Shown here: in pieces, positions 1 to 8,579 of the stretch
Layout of the letters: every line of letters begins with the position of its first letter
How positions within the stretch are numbered: position 1 is the stretch's first letter
Assembly: GCF_014651035.1 (NCBI RefSeq)
Contig: NZ_BMWC01000005.1
Coordinates: 310,001 to 374,000, forward strand
Source: Streptomyces lomondensis
GTDB taxonomy: Bacteria; Actinomycetota; Actinomycetes; Streptomycetales; Streptomycetaceae
Length of the DNA: 64,000 bases
Direction: 5' to 3'
The notes under the pieces: model-generated
The model's database searches: none
Seen by the model: the letters and a program-made list of their open reading frames with translations, nothing else
Told to the model about the DNA's origin: nothing
Translations under genes and position numbers: made by a program

Positions 1-213
1 GACGAGCCCAAGTGCTCCGACCCCGCCGACCCGACGGTCGCCGAGGCCGTGCAGAACCACGTCCTCGCCCAGTTGGAGCGGCTGCGCTCCTACCCGTGCA
101 TCGAAAAGCGCCTGGAAGCGGGTGAACTCCAGCTGCACGGCTGGTACTACGAGGTCCACACCGGCGTCGTGCGGGAACACCGCGCGGAGTCCGACACGTT
201 CGAGACGCTCTGA
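1..213 (+). CDS. beta-carbonic anhydrase, C-terminal end (partial)
   Basis: An open frame runs from the window edge for 70 residues to TGA at 211-213; the N-terminal part with most zinc ligands lies outside. The visible tail has the closing strand of beta-class carbonic anhydrases (LHGWYYEVHTG), preceded by a helix with VQNHVLAQLERLRSYP. The enzyme interconverts CO2 and bicarbonate in the cytoplasm. Only 8 nt separate it from the SulP transporter downstream, so the two are probably co-transcribed. That fits the recurrent carbonic anhydrase plus SulP bicarbonate-uptake pairing. The family call is good for so short a fragment, but the catalytic residues cannot be checked. Confidence 0.8.
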   Translation, partial: DEPKCSDPADPTVAEAVQNHVLAQLERLRSYPCIEKRLEAGELQLHGWYYEVHTGVVREHRAESDTFETL

Positions 214-221
214 GGGGGCTG

Positions 222-1721
222 GTGACCATGCTGTCGAAGTTCCCTTACCTGAGGCAGGACTTCCTCGCCTCCATCGTCGTCTTCCTGGTCGCCGTGCCGC
301 TGTGCGTCGGCGTGGCGGTCGCCTCCGGCGTCCCCGCCGAACTCGGCCTCATCACCGGCATCGTGGGCGGCATCGTCACCGGGCTCATGCCCGGCAGCAG
401 CCTTCAGGTCTCCGGGCCCGCCGCCGGTCTCACCGTGCTGGTCTTCGAGGCCGTCAGCGAGTTCGGGGTGGGCACGCTCGGCGTGATCGTGCTGATCGCC
501 GGCCTGCTCCAGCTCGCCATGGGCTTCCTCGGGATCGGCCGCTGGTTCAGGGCGATATCCGTCTCGGTCGTCGAGGGCATGCTCTGCGGTATCGGCCTGG
601 TGATCATCGCCGGGCAGATCTACGCGGCGGCGGGCCTGAAGGCGCCGGATTCCGGTATCGGCAAGATCGCGGGTCTGCCCGGGGCGTTCGCCGACGCGCT
701 CGGCAGCACCACGGCCCTGATCTCCCTCGCGATCGGCGCGGGCACCATCGCCGTCATCGTGCTGTGGAAGAAGCTGCCGAAGGCCGTGCAGACCGTGCCC
801 GGCGCCCTCGCGGCGGTCGTCCTGGCCACGGTCGCCACGCTCGCCTTCAGCCTGCCGGTCGCCACCGTCCAGGTGGAGGGTCTGCTCGGCGTCATCCAGC
901 CGCCCGGGGCCGAGGCCTTCGGCGAGCTGGCCGGCCCGGCCATCTGGGGCACCATCATCGCGTTCGCGCTGATCGCCTCGGCCGAGTCCCTGTTCAGCGC
1001 GGCGGCCGTGGACCGGCTGCACGACGGTCCGCGCACCGAGTACAACAAGGAGATGGTCGCCCAGGGCGCGGGCAACACCCTGTGCGGTCTGCTCGGCGCG
1101 CTGCCGATGACCGCGGTCATCGTGCGCAGCTCCGCCAACGTGGCGGCGGGCGCGAAGACCAAGGCCTCGCGTGTGCTGCACGGCGTGTGGCTGCTGCTGT
1201 TCGCCGCCGCGATGCCGTGGGCCCTGGCGCTGATCCCGATCCCCGCCCTGGCCGGCATCCTCGTCCACGCGGGCTGGAAGCTGATCCCGTTCCGCCAGAT
1301 CACGGCGCTGTGGCGGGCTCACAAGGGTGAGGCCTTCATCCTGGTCGTCACCGCCGTGTCGATCGTCGCGGTGAACATGTTCGAGGGCGTGCTCATCGGT
1401 CTGGCCCTGTCGGTTGTCAAGACCGCCTGGGAGGCCTCGCACGTCAAGCTGGAGGTCATCGACAAGGGCGCCGGCCCGATCCAGGCGTACCTGTCGGGCA
1501 ACGCCACCTTCCTGCGGCTGCCGAAGATCCTCGACAGCCTGGAGGCGCTGCCCCAGGACCGCCCGGTCGAGCTGGACCTCTCGGGTCTGCACCACCTCGA
1601 CCACGCCTGCCGCACGGCCCTGGAGAGCTGGGCCGAACGCCACAGCGCGACGGGCACCGAGCCGGTGAAGGTCACGGAGCCCGAGGCGTCGCCGGAGGCC
1701 GAGAAGGTCACGGCCGCCTAG
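222..1721 (+). CDS. SulP-family anion (bicarbonate/sulfate) transporter
   Basis: This 499-residue membrane protein has the SulP/SLC26 fold. It begins with the typical FPYLRQDFLASIVVFLVAVP entry into the first membrane helix, with an AGLTVLVFEAV segment and about a dozen hydrophobic spans to roughly residue 400. A short STAS-like tail follows (about 405-480, with a DLSGLHHLDHA core strand), smaller than the usual ~110-residue STAS domain. The GTG at 222 sits 4 nt after GAGGGGG; the ATG at 228 is an alternative two codons in. Being directly behind a carbonic anhydrase gene suggests bicarbonate as substrate, but SulP members also carry sulfate and other anions, so substrate is inferred. A strong hairpin follows. 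Confidence 0.9.
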   Translation: MTMLSKFPYLRQDFLASIVVFLVAVPLCVGVAVASGVPAELGLITGIVGGIVTGLMPGSSLQVSGPAAGLTVLVFEAVSEFGVGTLGVIVLIAGLLQLAMGFLGIGRWFRAISVSVVEGMLCGIGLVIIAGQIYAAAGLKAPDSGIGKIAGLPGAFADALGSTTALISLAIGAGTIAVIVLWKKLPKAVQTVPGALAAVVLATVATLAFSLPVATVQVEGLLGVIQPPGAEAFGELAGPAIWGTIIAFALIASAESLFSAAAVDRLHDGPRTEYNKEMVAQGAGNTLCGLLGALPMTAVIVRSSANVAAGAKTKASRVLHGVWLLLFAAAMPWALALIPIPALAGILVHAGWKLIPFRQITALWRAHKGEAFILVVTAVSIVAVNMFEGVLIGLALSVVKTAWEASHVKLEVIDKGAGPIQAYLSGNATFLRLPKILDSLEALPQDRPVELDLSGLHHLDHACRTALESWAERHSATGTEPVKVTEPEASPEAEKVTAA

Positions 1722-1749
1722 TCCGCCCACCGGAACACCGGCACCCCTG

Positions 1750-1782
1750 GGCCGGGGCGCGCACACCATGCGCGCCCCGGCC
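1750..1782 (+). terminator. Rho-independent-type hairpin after the SulP gene
   Basis: Perfect 14-bp GC-rich arms (1750-1763 and 1769-1782) enclose a 5-nt loop and are followed by TTT at 1783-1785. It lies 28 nt after the SulP stop codon and should end the carbonic anhydrase-SulP transcript. Confidence 0.8.
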
Positions 1783-1889
1783 TTTCGCATGCCCCGGCCT
1801 GCCGGGACGCCGCGGCATGGCCCCGCACCCTGTTCCAGGCATATCGTTACAGGAACAGACGAATCAGGACCTCTGACGGGGAGGTCGGC

Positions 1890-2750
1890 ATGGTCGAAGA
1901 GCTGATCGGGGCCGTGGCGGCGGCCGGGGCCGGTGGCTTCGTGTACCTGGCTTCGGCGGCACGGATCGTCAAGCAGTACGAGCGCGGGGTCGTCTTCCGG
2001 CTCGGGCGCCTGCACGGGGAGGTGCGGCGGCCCGGGTTCAACCTCGTCGTCCCCGTGGTGGACCGGCTGCGCAAGGTCAACATGCAGATCGTGACCATGC
2101 CCGTGCCCGCCCAGGAGGGCATCACCCGCGACAACGTGACCGTGCGGGTCGACGCGGTGGTGTACTTCAAGGTCGTGGACCCGTCGGCGGCGATCGTCAA
2201 CGTCGAGGACTACCGCTTCGCCGTCTCGCAGATGGCGCAGACCTCGCTGCGCTCGATCATCGGCAAGAGCGAGCTGGACGACCTGCTGTCCAACCGGGAG
2301 AAGCTCAACCAGGGCCTGGAGCTGATGATCGACAGCCCGGCGGTGGAGTGGGGCGTGACCATCGACCGCGTGGAGATCAAGGACGTCTCCCTGCCGGACA
2401 CCATGAAGCGCTCCATGGCCCGCCAGGCCGAGGCCGACCGTGAGCGGCGGGCCCGTCTGATCAACGCCGACGCGGAGTACCAGGCGTCGAAGAAGCTGGC
2501 CCAGGCCGCCCACCAGATGGCGGACACGCCCTCGGCGCTCCAGCTCCGGCTGCTCCAGACCGTGATGGCGGTGGCGGCGGAGAAGAACTCCACGCTGGTG
2601 CTGCCCATCCCGGTGGAGCTGCTCCGGTTCCTGGAGAGGGGCCATGAGAGCCATGAGGCAGGCCGGCAGACCTCCGCGGAAGACGCCGTCGCCGATGTGG
2701 AACAGGCCCAGGAGGCCATGGAGGAGCTGCGGCACGCGGTCGAGCAGTGA
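1890..2750 (+). CDS. SPFH/Band-7 (stomatin/slipin-like) membrane protein
   Basis: This 286-residue slipin-type protein starts with a hydrophobic N-terminal segment (about 6-25) that should anchor it to the membrane. The Band-7 core follows: VKQYERGVVFRLGRL, the RRPGFNLVVPVVD turn, RDNVTVRVDAVVYFKV and the helical SMARQAEADRERRARLI region. The start ATG at 1890 has GGGGAGG just upstream. SPFH proteins oligomerise at membranes and often scaffold proteases, but no NfeD or protease gene is adjacent here, so its partner is unknown. The last ~45 residues are acidic and helical (VEQAQEAMEELRHAVEQ) and are not part of the core fold. The family is certain; the cellular role is not. Confidence 0.9.
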   Translation: MVEELIGAVAAAGAGGFVYLASAARIVKQYERGVVFRLGRLHGEVRRPGFNLVVPVVDRLRKVNMQIVTMPVPAQEGITRDNVTVRVDAVVYFKVVDPSAAIVNVEDYRFAVSQMAQTSLRSIIGKSELDDLLSNREKLNQGLELMIDSPAVEWGVTIDRVEIKDVSLPDTMKRSMARQAEADRERRARLINADAEYQASKKLAQAAHQMADTPSALQLRLLQTVMAVAAEKNSTLVLPIPVELLRFLERGHESHEAGRQTSAEDAVADVEQAQEAMEELRHAVEQ

Positions 2751-2840
2751 CCCGTGCCACGCGCGTGGTTCCCGCCGTCCGCACCAGGTGGTAGACACAG
2801 CGGGATCACAGTTCCTGTCCGCCAGCAGGAAGGTTTCCTC

Positions 2841-4223
2841 ATGACCATAACCGGTCGTTCCGCCACACGCCGTCAGGTGCTCGCCGGGACGGGTGCCCTG
2901 GGCGTCGGGATCGCGTTCTCCGGCGCCCTCTCCGAACTCTTCGCCGGCACCGCCGCCGCGCAGAACCTCGGCCGCACCGGCTACGGCCCGCTCGTCCCCG
3001 ACCCGAAGGACCTGCTCGACCTGCCGGAAGGTTTCCGCTACCGGGTCCTCTCCCGCGAGGGAGACCCGCTCCGCTCCGGCGAGGGCGACGTCCCCTCCCA
3101 CCACGACGGCATGGCGGCCTTCGCGGGCGGCGGCGGCCGGGTCCACCTGGTCCGCAACCACGAGAACCGCGCCGACGGCAAGGGCCCGGTCCCCGCGGTC
3201 GAGGGCCTGACGTACGACCCGGTCGGCAAGGGCGGCTGCACCACCCTGACGCTGGACTCCCGCAACCACGTGCTCTCCGAACGCGTCTCGCTCGCCGGCA
3301 CGGCCGTGAACTGCGCGGGCGGACCCACCCCGTGGGGCACCTGGCTGACCTGCGAGGAGACCGAGGACAAGGCGGGCACCAACGGCTACGCCAAGGACCA
3401 CGGCTTCATCTTCGAGGTCGACCCGGTCGACCCGCGCCGCACCGGAGCCGTACCGCTGACCGCGATGGGCCGCTTCCCGCACGAGGCGATCGCCGTCGAC
3501 CCCCGGCGGGGCGTGGTGTACGAGACGGAGGACGCCTTCCAGAAGCCGTTCGGCCTCTTCTACCGCTTCCTGCCGGACCGGCCGCTGGGCGGCCGGGGTT
3601 CGCTGCGCGCGGGCGGGCGGCTCCAGGCCATGCGCGTGCCCGGCGTACCGGACCTGTCCTCGATCCAGGACATCGGCGCCGAGTTCGACGGCGTCGAGTG
3701 GGTGGACGTGCCGGACCCGCAGGCCGCGCGGACGCCGATCCGGCTCCAGGACTTCGGCCGCAAGGGCATCACGCACGCGCAGAAGCTGGAGGGCTGCTAC
3801 TGGGGCGGCCGGTCGGTGTACTTCGTGTCGTCCTTCGCCCGCAGCGCGGACGGGTCGGCGGCCGACCACTTCGGGCAGGTCTGGCGGTACGACCCGGACC
3901 GGCGGCGGCTGACCCTCGTCATCGTCTTCGGGCCGGACACCGACGTGCGGATGCCGGGCGAGTCGCCGGACAACATCTGCCTGGCGCCCAGCGGCGGCCT
4001 CATGGTCTGCGAGGACGGCGGAGGCGCCCAGCACGTCTACGGCGTGACCAGGCGCGGCGAGGTGTACGCCATGGCCCGCAACCGGCAGAACATCGGGACC
4101 CCGGAAGAGCCCGAGTGGGGTGAGTTCGCCGGGGTCACCTTCTCCCCCGACGGCGACACGATGTACGTCAACTGCTACGCGCCCGGCACCACGTTCGCGG
4201 TGACGGGGCCCTGGCGCCGGTAG
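2841..4223 (+). CDS. Tat-exported PhoX-like (DUF839) phosphatase-family protein
   Basis: This 460-residue protein opens with a twin-arginine leader: ATRRQVLAGTGALGVG, then a hydrophobic stretch and an AAA-Q cleavage region near residue 42. The rest matches the DUF839/PhoX beta-propeller: YGPLVPDPKDLLDLPEGFRY, HHDGMAAF, LVRNHENR, GTWLTCEETED and FPHEAIAVDP. PhoX proteins are calcium/iron-dependent secreted alkaline phosphatases; whether this paralogue keeps that activity cannot be read directly. The frame extends upstream to 2754, but ATG 2841 is chosen because AGGAAGG precedes it by 8 nt and it places the Tat leader at the N terminus. Phosphate salvage would fit the polyphosphate kinase gene that follows. 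Confidence 0.85.
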   Translation: MTITGRSATRRQVLAGTGALGVGIAFSGALSELFAGTAAAQNLGRTGYGPLVPDPKDLLDLPEGFRYRVLSREGDPLRSGEGDVPSHHDGMAAFAGGGGRVHLVRNHENRADGKGPVPAVEGLTYDPVGKGGCTTLTLDSRNHVLSERVSLAGTAVNCAGGPTPWGTWLTCEETEDKAGTNGYAKDHGFIFEVDPVDPRRTGAVPLTAMGRFPHEAIAVDPRRGVVYETEDAFQKPFGLFYRFLPDRPLGGRGSLRAGGRLQAMRVPGVPDLSSIQDIGAEFDGVEWVDVPDPQAARTPIRLQDFGRKGITHAQKLEGCYWGGRSVYFVSSFARSADGSAADHFGQVWRYDPDRRRLTLVIVFGPDTDVRMPGESPDNICLAPSGGLMVCEDGGGAQHVYGVTRRGEVYAMARNRQNIGTPEEPEWGEFAGVTFSPDGDTMYVNCYAPGTTFAVTGPWRR

Positions 4224-4307
4224 GGACGACCGCCTCCGGCCGGGGCGCCGGGTGCGCGGCCCGGGGCCCCGCCGGACCGTCGAGGCACAGGACCGGAAGG
4301 GGGCCCG

Positions 4308-5165
4308 GTGGCGCGGAAGGACAGCACCTCGTTGCGCAAGCGGCTGCGCCTGCCCGGCGGCGAGCCGGTCGACCTGTCCGCCCACGACGCCGCCACCACC
4401 CCCGGCGGCCCGGGCGGCAAGGCGGCGGGCAAGGCCGCCACGGCCCGGATCGGCGGGCAACTCGCCGGTCTCCAGGAACGGCTGTGGGCCGCGAGCACCG
4501 CGGGCGACCGGCGCCGGGTACTGCTGGTCCTCCAGGGCATGGACACCAGCGGTAAGGGCGGCACGGTCAAGCACGTCATCGGGCTGCTCAACCCGTCCGG
4601 CTGCCGCATCACCGCGTTCAAGGCACCCACCGCCGAGGAGCGCGCGCACCCCTTCCTGTGGCGCGTCGAGAAGGCGCTCCCGCTCCCCGGCGAACTGGGC
4701 ATCTTCGACCGCTCGCACTACGAGGACGTCCTCATCGCCCGCGTCCGCGGCCTCGCCCCCGCCGCCGAGATCGACAGCCGCTACGAGCTGATCAACCGCT
4801 TCGAGAAGTCCCTCGCCGACGACGGCGTGACCCTGGTCAAGTGCTTCCTGCACCTCTCCTACGAGGAGCAGCGCCGCCGGCTGCTCAGGCGCCTCGACAG
4901 GCCGGAGAAGCGCTGGAAGTTCGCGCCCTCCGACATCGACGACCGCGCCCTGTGGCCCGCGTACCAGGAGGCCTACGAGACCGCCCTGGAGCGCTGCGGC
5001 ACCTCGTACGCGCCCTGGTACCTGGTCCCGGCCGACCACAAGTGGTACCGCAACTGGGCGGTCAGCACGCTGCTCCTGGAGCACCTGCGGGAGCTGGACC
5101 CGCGGTATCCGGAGCCGGACTACGACGTGGCGGAGTGCCGGAAGCGGCTGCTGGAGCAGTCCTGA
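4308..5165 (+). CDS. ppk2: Polyphosphate kinase 2 family phosphotransferase
   Basis: This 285-residue PPK2-family kinase transfers phosphate between polyphosphate and nucleotides. Its Walker A is GMDTSGKGG (residues 77-85), with a lid/Walker B region containing FDRSHYEDVL and the KCFLHLSYEEQRRRL and WYRNWAVS signatures toward the C terminus. The single-domain length matches short PPK2 proteins; whether it prefers AMP, ADP or GDP cannot be told by eye. The start is GTG 4308 behind GGAAGGGGG. It follows the PhoX-like gene by 84 nt and faces the SRPBCC gene convergently with a 12-bp gap. Phosphate metabolism is the plausible common theme. Confidence 0.9.
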   Translation: MARKDSTSLRKRLRLPGGEPVDLSAHDAATTPGGPGGKAAGKAATARIGGQLAGLQERLWAASTAGDRRRVLLVLQGMDTSGKGGTVKHVIGLLNPSGCRITAFKAPTAEERAHPFLWRVEKALPLPGELGIFDRSHYEDVLIARVRGLAPAAEIDSRYELINRFEKSLADDGVTLVKCFLHLSYEEQRRRLLRRLDRPEKRWKFAPSDIDDRALWPAYQEAYETALERCGTSYAPWYLVPADHKWYRNWAVSTLLLEHLRELDPRYPEPDYDVAECRKRLLEQS

Positions 5166-5177
5166 TCGCGGGCCCGG

Positions 5178-5663
5178 TCAGGAGGCGAGCAGGGCGTCGA
5201 TCTGGCCGACGGCCGCTGTCAGGCCCTCCACCGCGCCCATGCCGATCACCTGCTCCATCTGCTCACGGGAGTCGAAGAGGGAGCGCATCTCCATCCGGGT
5301 GCCGCCGCCGTGCTCGGTGAGCCGTACCCGCACGGTATTGACCGGCATGTCGTCCCTGGGCTTTCCCTCGTCGTCGGCGAAGCCGTCGGTGAACTCCAGG
5401 GACGTGGGCTCGGCGACCGAGGTGATCCGCCACCAGCCGTGGTGCCGGTCGCCCTCCGGACCGGTCATGAAGTAGGTGACCTCTCCCCCGGGGGTCAGGT
5501 CGTGCTGCTCGACGGTCGCCGGGTAGGTCGGCGGGCCCCACCAGCGCTCCAGCTGGCGGGGGTCGGCCCACAGCTGCCACACGCGCTCGACCGGGGCGGC
5601 GAAGTCGGCGATCAGGGTCAGGGTGAGGTGGTCGAAGTCCTTGTCGACACTGGTGACGCTCAT
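5178..5663 (-). CDS. SRPBCC/AHSA1-domain protein
   Basis: This 161-residue protein has the AHSA1-type START-like fold: FAAPVERVWQLWADPRQLERWWGP at the entry (broken here by family variation), a YFMTGPEGDRHHGWWRI central sheet and a final amphipathic helix. Such proteins bind hydrophobic ligands or assist Hsp90-like chaperones; no catalytic residues are diagnostic. The start ATG at 5661-5663 overlaps the last bases of the upstream ArsR-family gene by 4 bp (ATGA), so the two are translationally coupled. ArsR-SRPBCC pairs of this type are common in actinobacteria, and the regulator is usually autoregulatory. The ligand is unknown. Confidence 0.9.
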   Translation of the reverse strand: MSVTSVDKDFDHLTLTLIADFAAPVERVWQLWADPRQLERWWGPPTYPATVEQHDLTPGGEVTYFMTGPEGDRHHGWWRITSVAEPTSLEFTDGFADDEGKPRDDMPVNTVRVRLTEHGGGTRMEMRSLFDSREQMEQVIGMGAVEGLTAAVGQIDALLAS

Positions 5664-6034
5664 CTCTCGGGTCCTTCCGTGGTGTCGTTCCGTGCGGCTT
5701 CCGGGTCCTCGGCGAGCAGCCGGGCCATCCGGTCCACCCGCCCGCGCCATGCCGACTCGAGCTCGTCGAGGGCCTGGCGCGCCCGGTCCACCGCGTCGGG
5801 GTCGGTGCGCACGAGCTGCTCCCGTCCGCTGCGCTGCTTGGTGACGAGACCCGCCCGCTCCAGCACCGTGACGTGCTTCTGCACCGCGGCGAAGCTCATC
5901 GGATAGGCCTCGGCCAGCCGGGACACCGACAGCTCCCCGCGCACGCAGCGGCGCAGTATGTCCCGGCGGGTGGTGTCGGCCAGGGCGTGGAACAGCCGGT
6001 CCACCGCCTCGTCACCCGACTCATCTACAACCAT
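5660..6034 (-). CDS. ArsR-family winged-helix transcriptional regulator
   Basis: This 124-residue regulator (from ATG 6034, MVVDESG) has a compact ArsR winged helix: VDRLFHALADTTRRDILRRC, then ELSVSRLAEAYPMSFAAVQKH as the helix-turn-helix and a basic wing. It has no CxC metal site, so it is unlikely to be a metal sensor. It resembles the SdpR-like branch that pairs with SRPBCC proteins. An in-frame ATG also exists at 6046. I prefer 6034 because a TAATGT box ends 7 nt before it, predicting a leaderless mRNA. The start codon lies inside a perfect 18-bp palindrome, so the protein probably represses its own operon by covering start and promoter. Confidence 0.9.
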   Translation of the reverse strand: MVVDESGDEAVDRLFHALADTTRRDILRRCVRGELSVSRLAEAYPMSFAAVQKHVTVLERAGLVTKQRSGREQLVRTDPDAVDRARQALDELESAWRGRVDRMARLLAEDPEAARNDTTEGPER

Positions 6035-6043
6035 TTGGTTGTA
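6026..6043. promoter_or_regulatory. 18-bp palindrome at the ArsR gene start, likely autoregulatory operator
   Basis: TACAACCA-TT-TGGTTGTA is a perfect inverted repeat. It covers the predicted ATG (6032-6034) and the stretch back to the -10 box of the divergent-facing ArsR/SRPBCC operon. ArsR repressors bind such 12-2-12-like palindromes. Confidence 0.7.
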
Positions 6044-6071
6044 CATTAGCCCTGCCGGCCTCTTCTGTACA
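6042..6071 (-). promoter_or_regulatory. Predicted promoter of the ArsR/SRPBCC operon
   Basis: Read on the minus strand, TGTACA (6071-6066) and TAATGT (6047-6042) are separated by 18 bp. The TAATGT box is 7 nt from ATG 6034. Match to the housekeeping consensus is partial. Confidence 0.45.
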
Positions 6072-6132
6072 GCGCATCCGCGAGGCGACACGCCGGACAC
6101 TAGAGCGGGCACACCGGGGTACTCGGTGGCGC

Positions 6133-7650
6133 ATGAGCGAGAAGCAGCAGGTCAGCAGCTCGTACTGGCTCGAGACGGCCCCGGACGGCCGGCACCCGGC
6201 GCTGACGGAGGACCTGGACGTCGACGTGGCGGTGATCGGCGGCGGGATCGCCGGGCTGTGCACGGCGTGGGAGCTGACGCGGGCCGGGCGGAGCGTGGCG
6301 GTGCTGGAGGCCGGGCGGATCGCGGCCGGCGTCACCGGGCACACCACCGCCAAGGTCACCGCCCTGCACACACTCGTCTACGACAAGCTGCGCCGCACCC
6401 GCGGCCCCGAGGGCGCGCGGCTGTACGCCCGCTCCCAGTCCGAGGCGATCGAGCGCGCGGCCGGGATCGTCGAGGAGCTGGGCATCGACTGCGACTGGGA
6501 GACCAGGAGCGCCTACACGTACGCCCGCGACGCGGGCCGGGTGGACGAACTGCGGGCCGAGGCGCGGGCCGCCGCCGAGGCCGGGCTGCCCGCCTCGTTC
6601 GTGGCGGAGACCGGGCTGCCCTTCCCGGTGGCGGGCGCGGTCCGGGTCACCGGGCAGGCGCAGTTCCATCCGCGCAAGTACCTGCTGGCCCTCGCCGCCG
6701 ACCTGGCCGGACGCGGCGGGCGGATCTTCGAGGACACCACCGTCCTCGGTCTGGACGAGGGCGAGCCGTGCCGGCTGTCGACGACGACCGGGGCGGCGGT
6801 CCGGGCCCGGGACGTCGTCGTGGCCACGCACTACCCGATCTTCGACCGGGCCCTGCTCTTCGCCCGGCTGTCCCCGCGCCGCGAGCTGGTCGTCGCCGGG
6901 ACGATCCCGGCGGACCAGGACCCGGACGGCATGTTCATCACGCCCGACGAGGGCATCCGCTCGGTGCGCACCGCGCCCCACGAGGGCGACCGGCGCCTGC
7001 TCATCGTCACCGGCGAGCACTTCACGCCCGGCACGGGCGACCCGCGCGCCCGGTTCGAGCACCTCACCGCCTGGGCCACCGGCCACTTCCCCGACCTGGA
7101 GGTCACCCACCGCTGGGCCACGCAGGACAACGACCCCACCGACACCGTGCCGATGGTCGGCCCGCTGCACCCGGGCGCGCGGCACGCCTATGTGGCCACC
7201 GGCTTCGGCGGCTGGGGGATGAGCGGCGGCATGATGGCGGGCCGCCTCCTCGCCGCGCAGATCATGGGCGAGGAGTGCGAGTGGAGCGGGCTGTACGACC
7301 CGCGCCGGGTGAAGCCCGCGGTGCGGGAGGCGCCGTCGTTCCTGAAGACCCAGGCCAAGGTCGCGGGGCACTTCGTGGGCGACCGGCTGCGGCCCTCGCC
7401 GCCGGTGGAGTCCCTGCCTCCGGGCGAGGGCGCCGTGGTCCGCGCGGACGGCCACCGCCTCGCGGTCTACCGGGACGACGACGGCGCCCTCCACGCCGTC
7501 TCCGCCCGCTGCACCCACCTGGGCTGCCTGGTCTCCTTCAACGCCGCCGAACGCGCCTGGGAGTGCCCCTGCCACGGCTCCCGCTTCGACACGAACGGCA
7601 AGGTGATCCAGGGCCCGGCGACCAAGCCGCTGGAGCAGCGGGACATCTGA
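6133..7650 (+). CDS. FAD-dependent oxidoreductase with C-terminal Rieske [2Fe-2S] domain
   Basis: This is a 505-residue two-domain redox protein. Residues about 30-400 form a DAO-type flavoprotein: VAVIGGGIAGLCTAWELTRAG is the dinucleotide-binding start (given here as its recognisable core), and ATGFGGWGMSGGMMAG closes the FAD site. Residues about 420-505 form a Rieske domain with both cluster motifs, CTHLGC and CPCHGS, so the [2Fe-2S] ligands (two Cys, two His) are intact. Fusions like this are frequent in actinobacteria; the substrate is not established and the flavin domain is of the glycine-oxidase type. The start ATG 6133 has no strong ribosome-binding site. It is transcribed divergently from the ArsR operon. 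Confidence 0.85.
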   Translation: MSEKQQVSSSYWLETAPDGRHPALTEDLDVDVAVIGGGIAGLCTAWELTRAGRSVAVLEAGRIAAGVTGHTTAKVTALHTLVYDKLRRTRGPEGARLYARSQSEAIERAAGIVEELGIDCDWETRSAYTYARDAGRVDELRAEARAAAEAGLPASFVAETGLPFPVAGAVRVTGQAQFHPRKYLLALAADLAGRGGRIFEDTTVLGLDEGEPCRLSTTTGAAVRARDVVVATHYPIFDRALLFARLSPRRELVVAGTIPADQDPDGMFITPDEGIRSVRTAPHEGDRRLLIVTGEHFTPGTGDPRARFEHLTAWATGHFPDLEVTHRWATQDNDPTDTVPMVGPLHPGARHAYVATGFGGWGMSGGMMAGRLLAAQIMGEECEWSGLYDPRRVKPAVREAPSFLKTQAKVAGHFVGDRLRPSPPVESLPPGEGAVVRADGHRLAVYRDDDGALHAVSARCTHLGCLVSFNAAERAWECPCHGSRFDTNGKVIQGPATKPLEQRDI

Positions 7651-7712
7651 CGGCCGGGTGACACCCGGGTCCGGCAGGCATAAGCGGACGATCCCGTTCA
7701 TATCTTCATACG

Positions 7713-8561
7713 GTGATCACCCTTCTCCGCCGTGCCACCGCCGTGTGCGCGCTGAGCGCGGCCCTCGCGGCCTGCGGGACCGACCGGTCCCCGCAGGCCG
7801 TCCCCGCGCCGGTGTCCGCGCCGCCGTCGAGACTCCCGGCCCCGGCGCCCCCGACCCTGGCGCCCGGCCCCGCCGGTCTGACCCCCGTCTTCGAGCACGG
7901 CCCCCGCACGCACGGCAGGACCGTCGCCCTCACCTTCGACGCCGACATGACCGCCGGGCAGGGGGCGCGGGCTGCGGCGGGCGAGCGGTTCGACCATCCG
8001 CGGCTGATCGCGACGCTGCGCGCGCTGAGGGTGCCGGCCACCGTGTTCATGACCGGGCGGTGGGCCGAGCAGTACCCGGACCAGGCCCGCTCCATCGGCC
8101 GGGACCCCCTCTTCGAGGTCGCCAACCACTCCTACAGCCACTACGCGTTCACGCCGGACTGCTACGGCCTGCCGACCGTGTCCGAGGAGCGGATGCGGTC
8201 GGACGTGGAGCGGGCGTACGCGGCCTTCCGCAGGGTCGGCGTGCCGGAGCCGATGCCGTACTTCCGTTTCCCCGGCGGCTGTTACGACCGGCGGGCGCTC
8301 AGGGCGCTGACGCCGACCGGGGTGACCGCCGTGCAGTGGGACGTCGTCGGCGGAGACGCGTTCCAGACTGACGCGGACGCGGTCGTCCGGCAGGTGCTGG
8401 ACGGGGTGCGGCCGGGCTCGGTGGTCGTGCTGCACTGCACGCGCAGCGCCGCCCCGGCGACCGAGCGGGCGGTGCGCGCGATCGTGCCCGGGCTGCGCCG
8501 CGAGGGCTTCCGGTTCGTGAAGGTCTCCGAGCTGATCGGGGCCGTGGGCGATCGGCCGTGA
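7713..8561 (+). CDS. Polysaccharide deacetylase (NodB) lipoprotein
   Basis: This is a 282-residue secreted lipoprotein. The leader RRATAVCALSAALAAC ends in the lipobox LAAC (Cys about 21), followed by a Pro/Ala-rich linker to ~60. The NodB catalytic domain then has VALTFDADMT (catalytic Asp and metal Asp), the metal-binding NHSYSHY, and FRFPGGCYD. It should remove acetyl groups from cell-wall or extracellular amino sugars at the outer membrane face. TATCTT at 7701-7706 lies 6 nt before the GTG at 7713 and no Shine-Dalgarno is visible, so a leaderless transcript is likely. The exact polymer is unknown. Confidence 0.85.
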   Translation: MITLLRRATAVCALSAALAACGTDRSPQAVPAPVSAPPSRLPAPAPPTLAPGPAGLTPVFEHGPRTHGRTVALTFDADMTAGQGARAAAGERFDHPRLIATLRALRVPATVFMTGRWAEQYPDQARSIGRDPLFEVANHSYSHYAFTPDCYGLPTVSEERMRSDVERAYAAFRRVGVPEPMPYFRFPGGCYDRRALRALTPTGVTAVQWDVVGGDAFQTDADAVVRQVLDGVRPGSVVVLHCTRSAAPATERAVRAIVPGLRREGFRFVKVSELIGAVGDRP

Positions 8562-8579
8562 CCGGCCTACGCTGGACGT

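Noticed and set aside
147..5084. Very long minus-strand open frame (1645 codons) and similar long antisense frames
   Set aside because: It lies antisense to SulP, SPFH, PhoX-like and PPK2 genes and has no domain. In ~72% GC DNA stop codons are rare in antisense frames.
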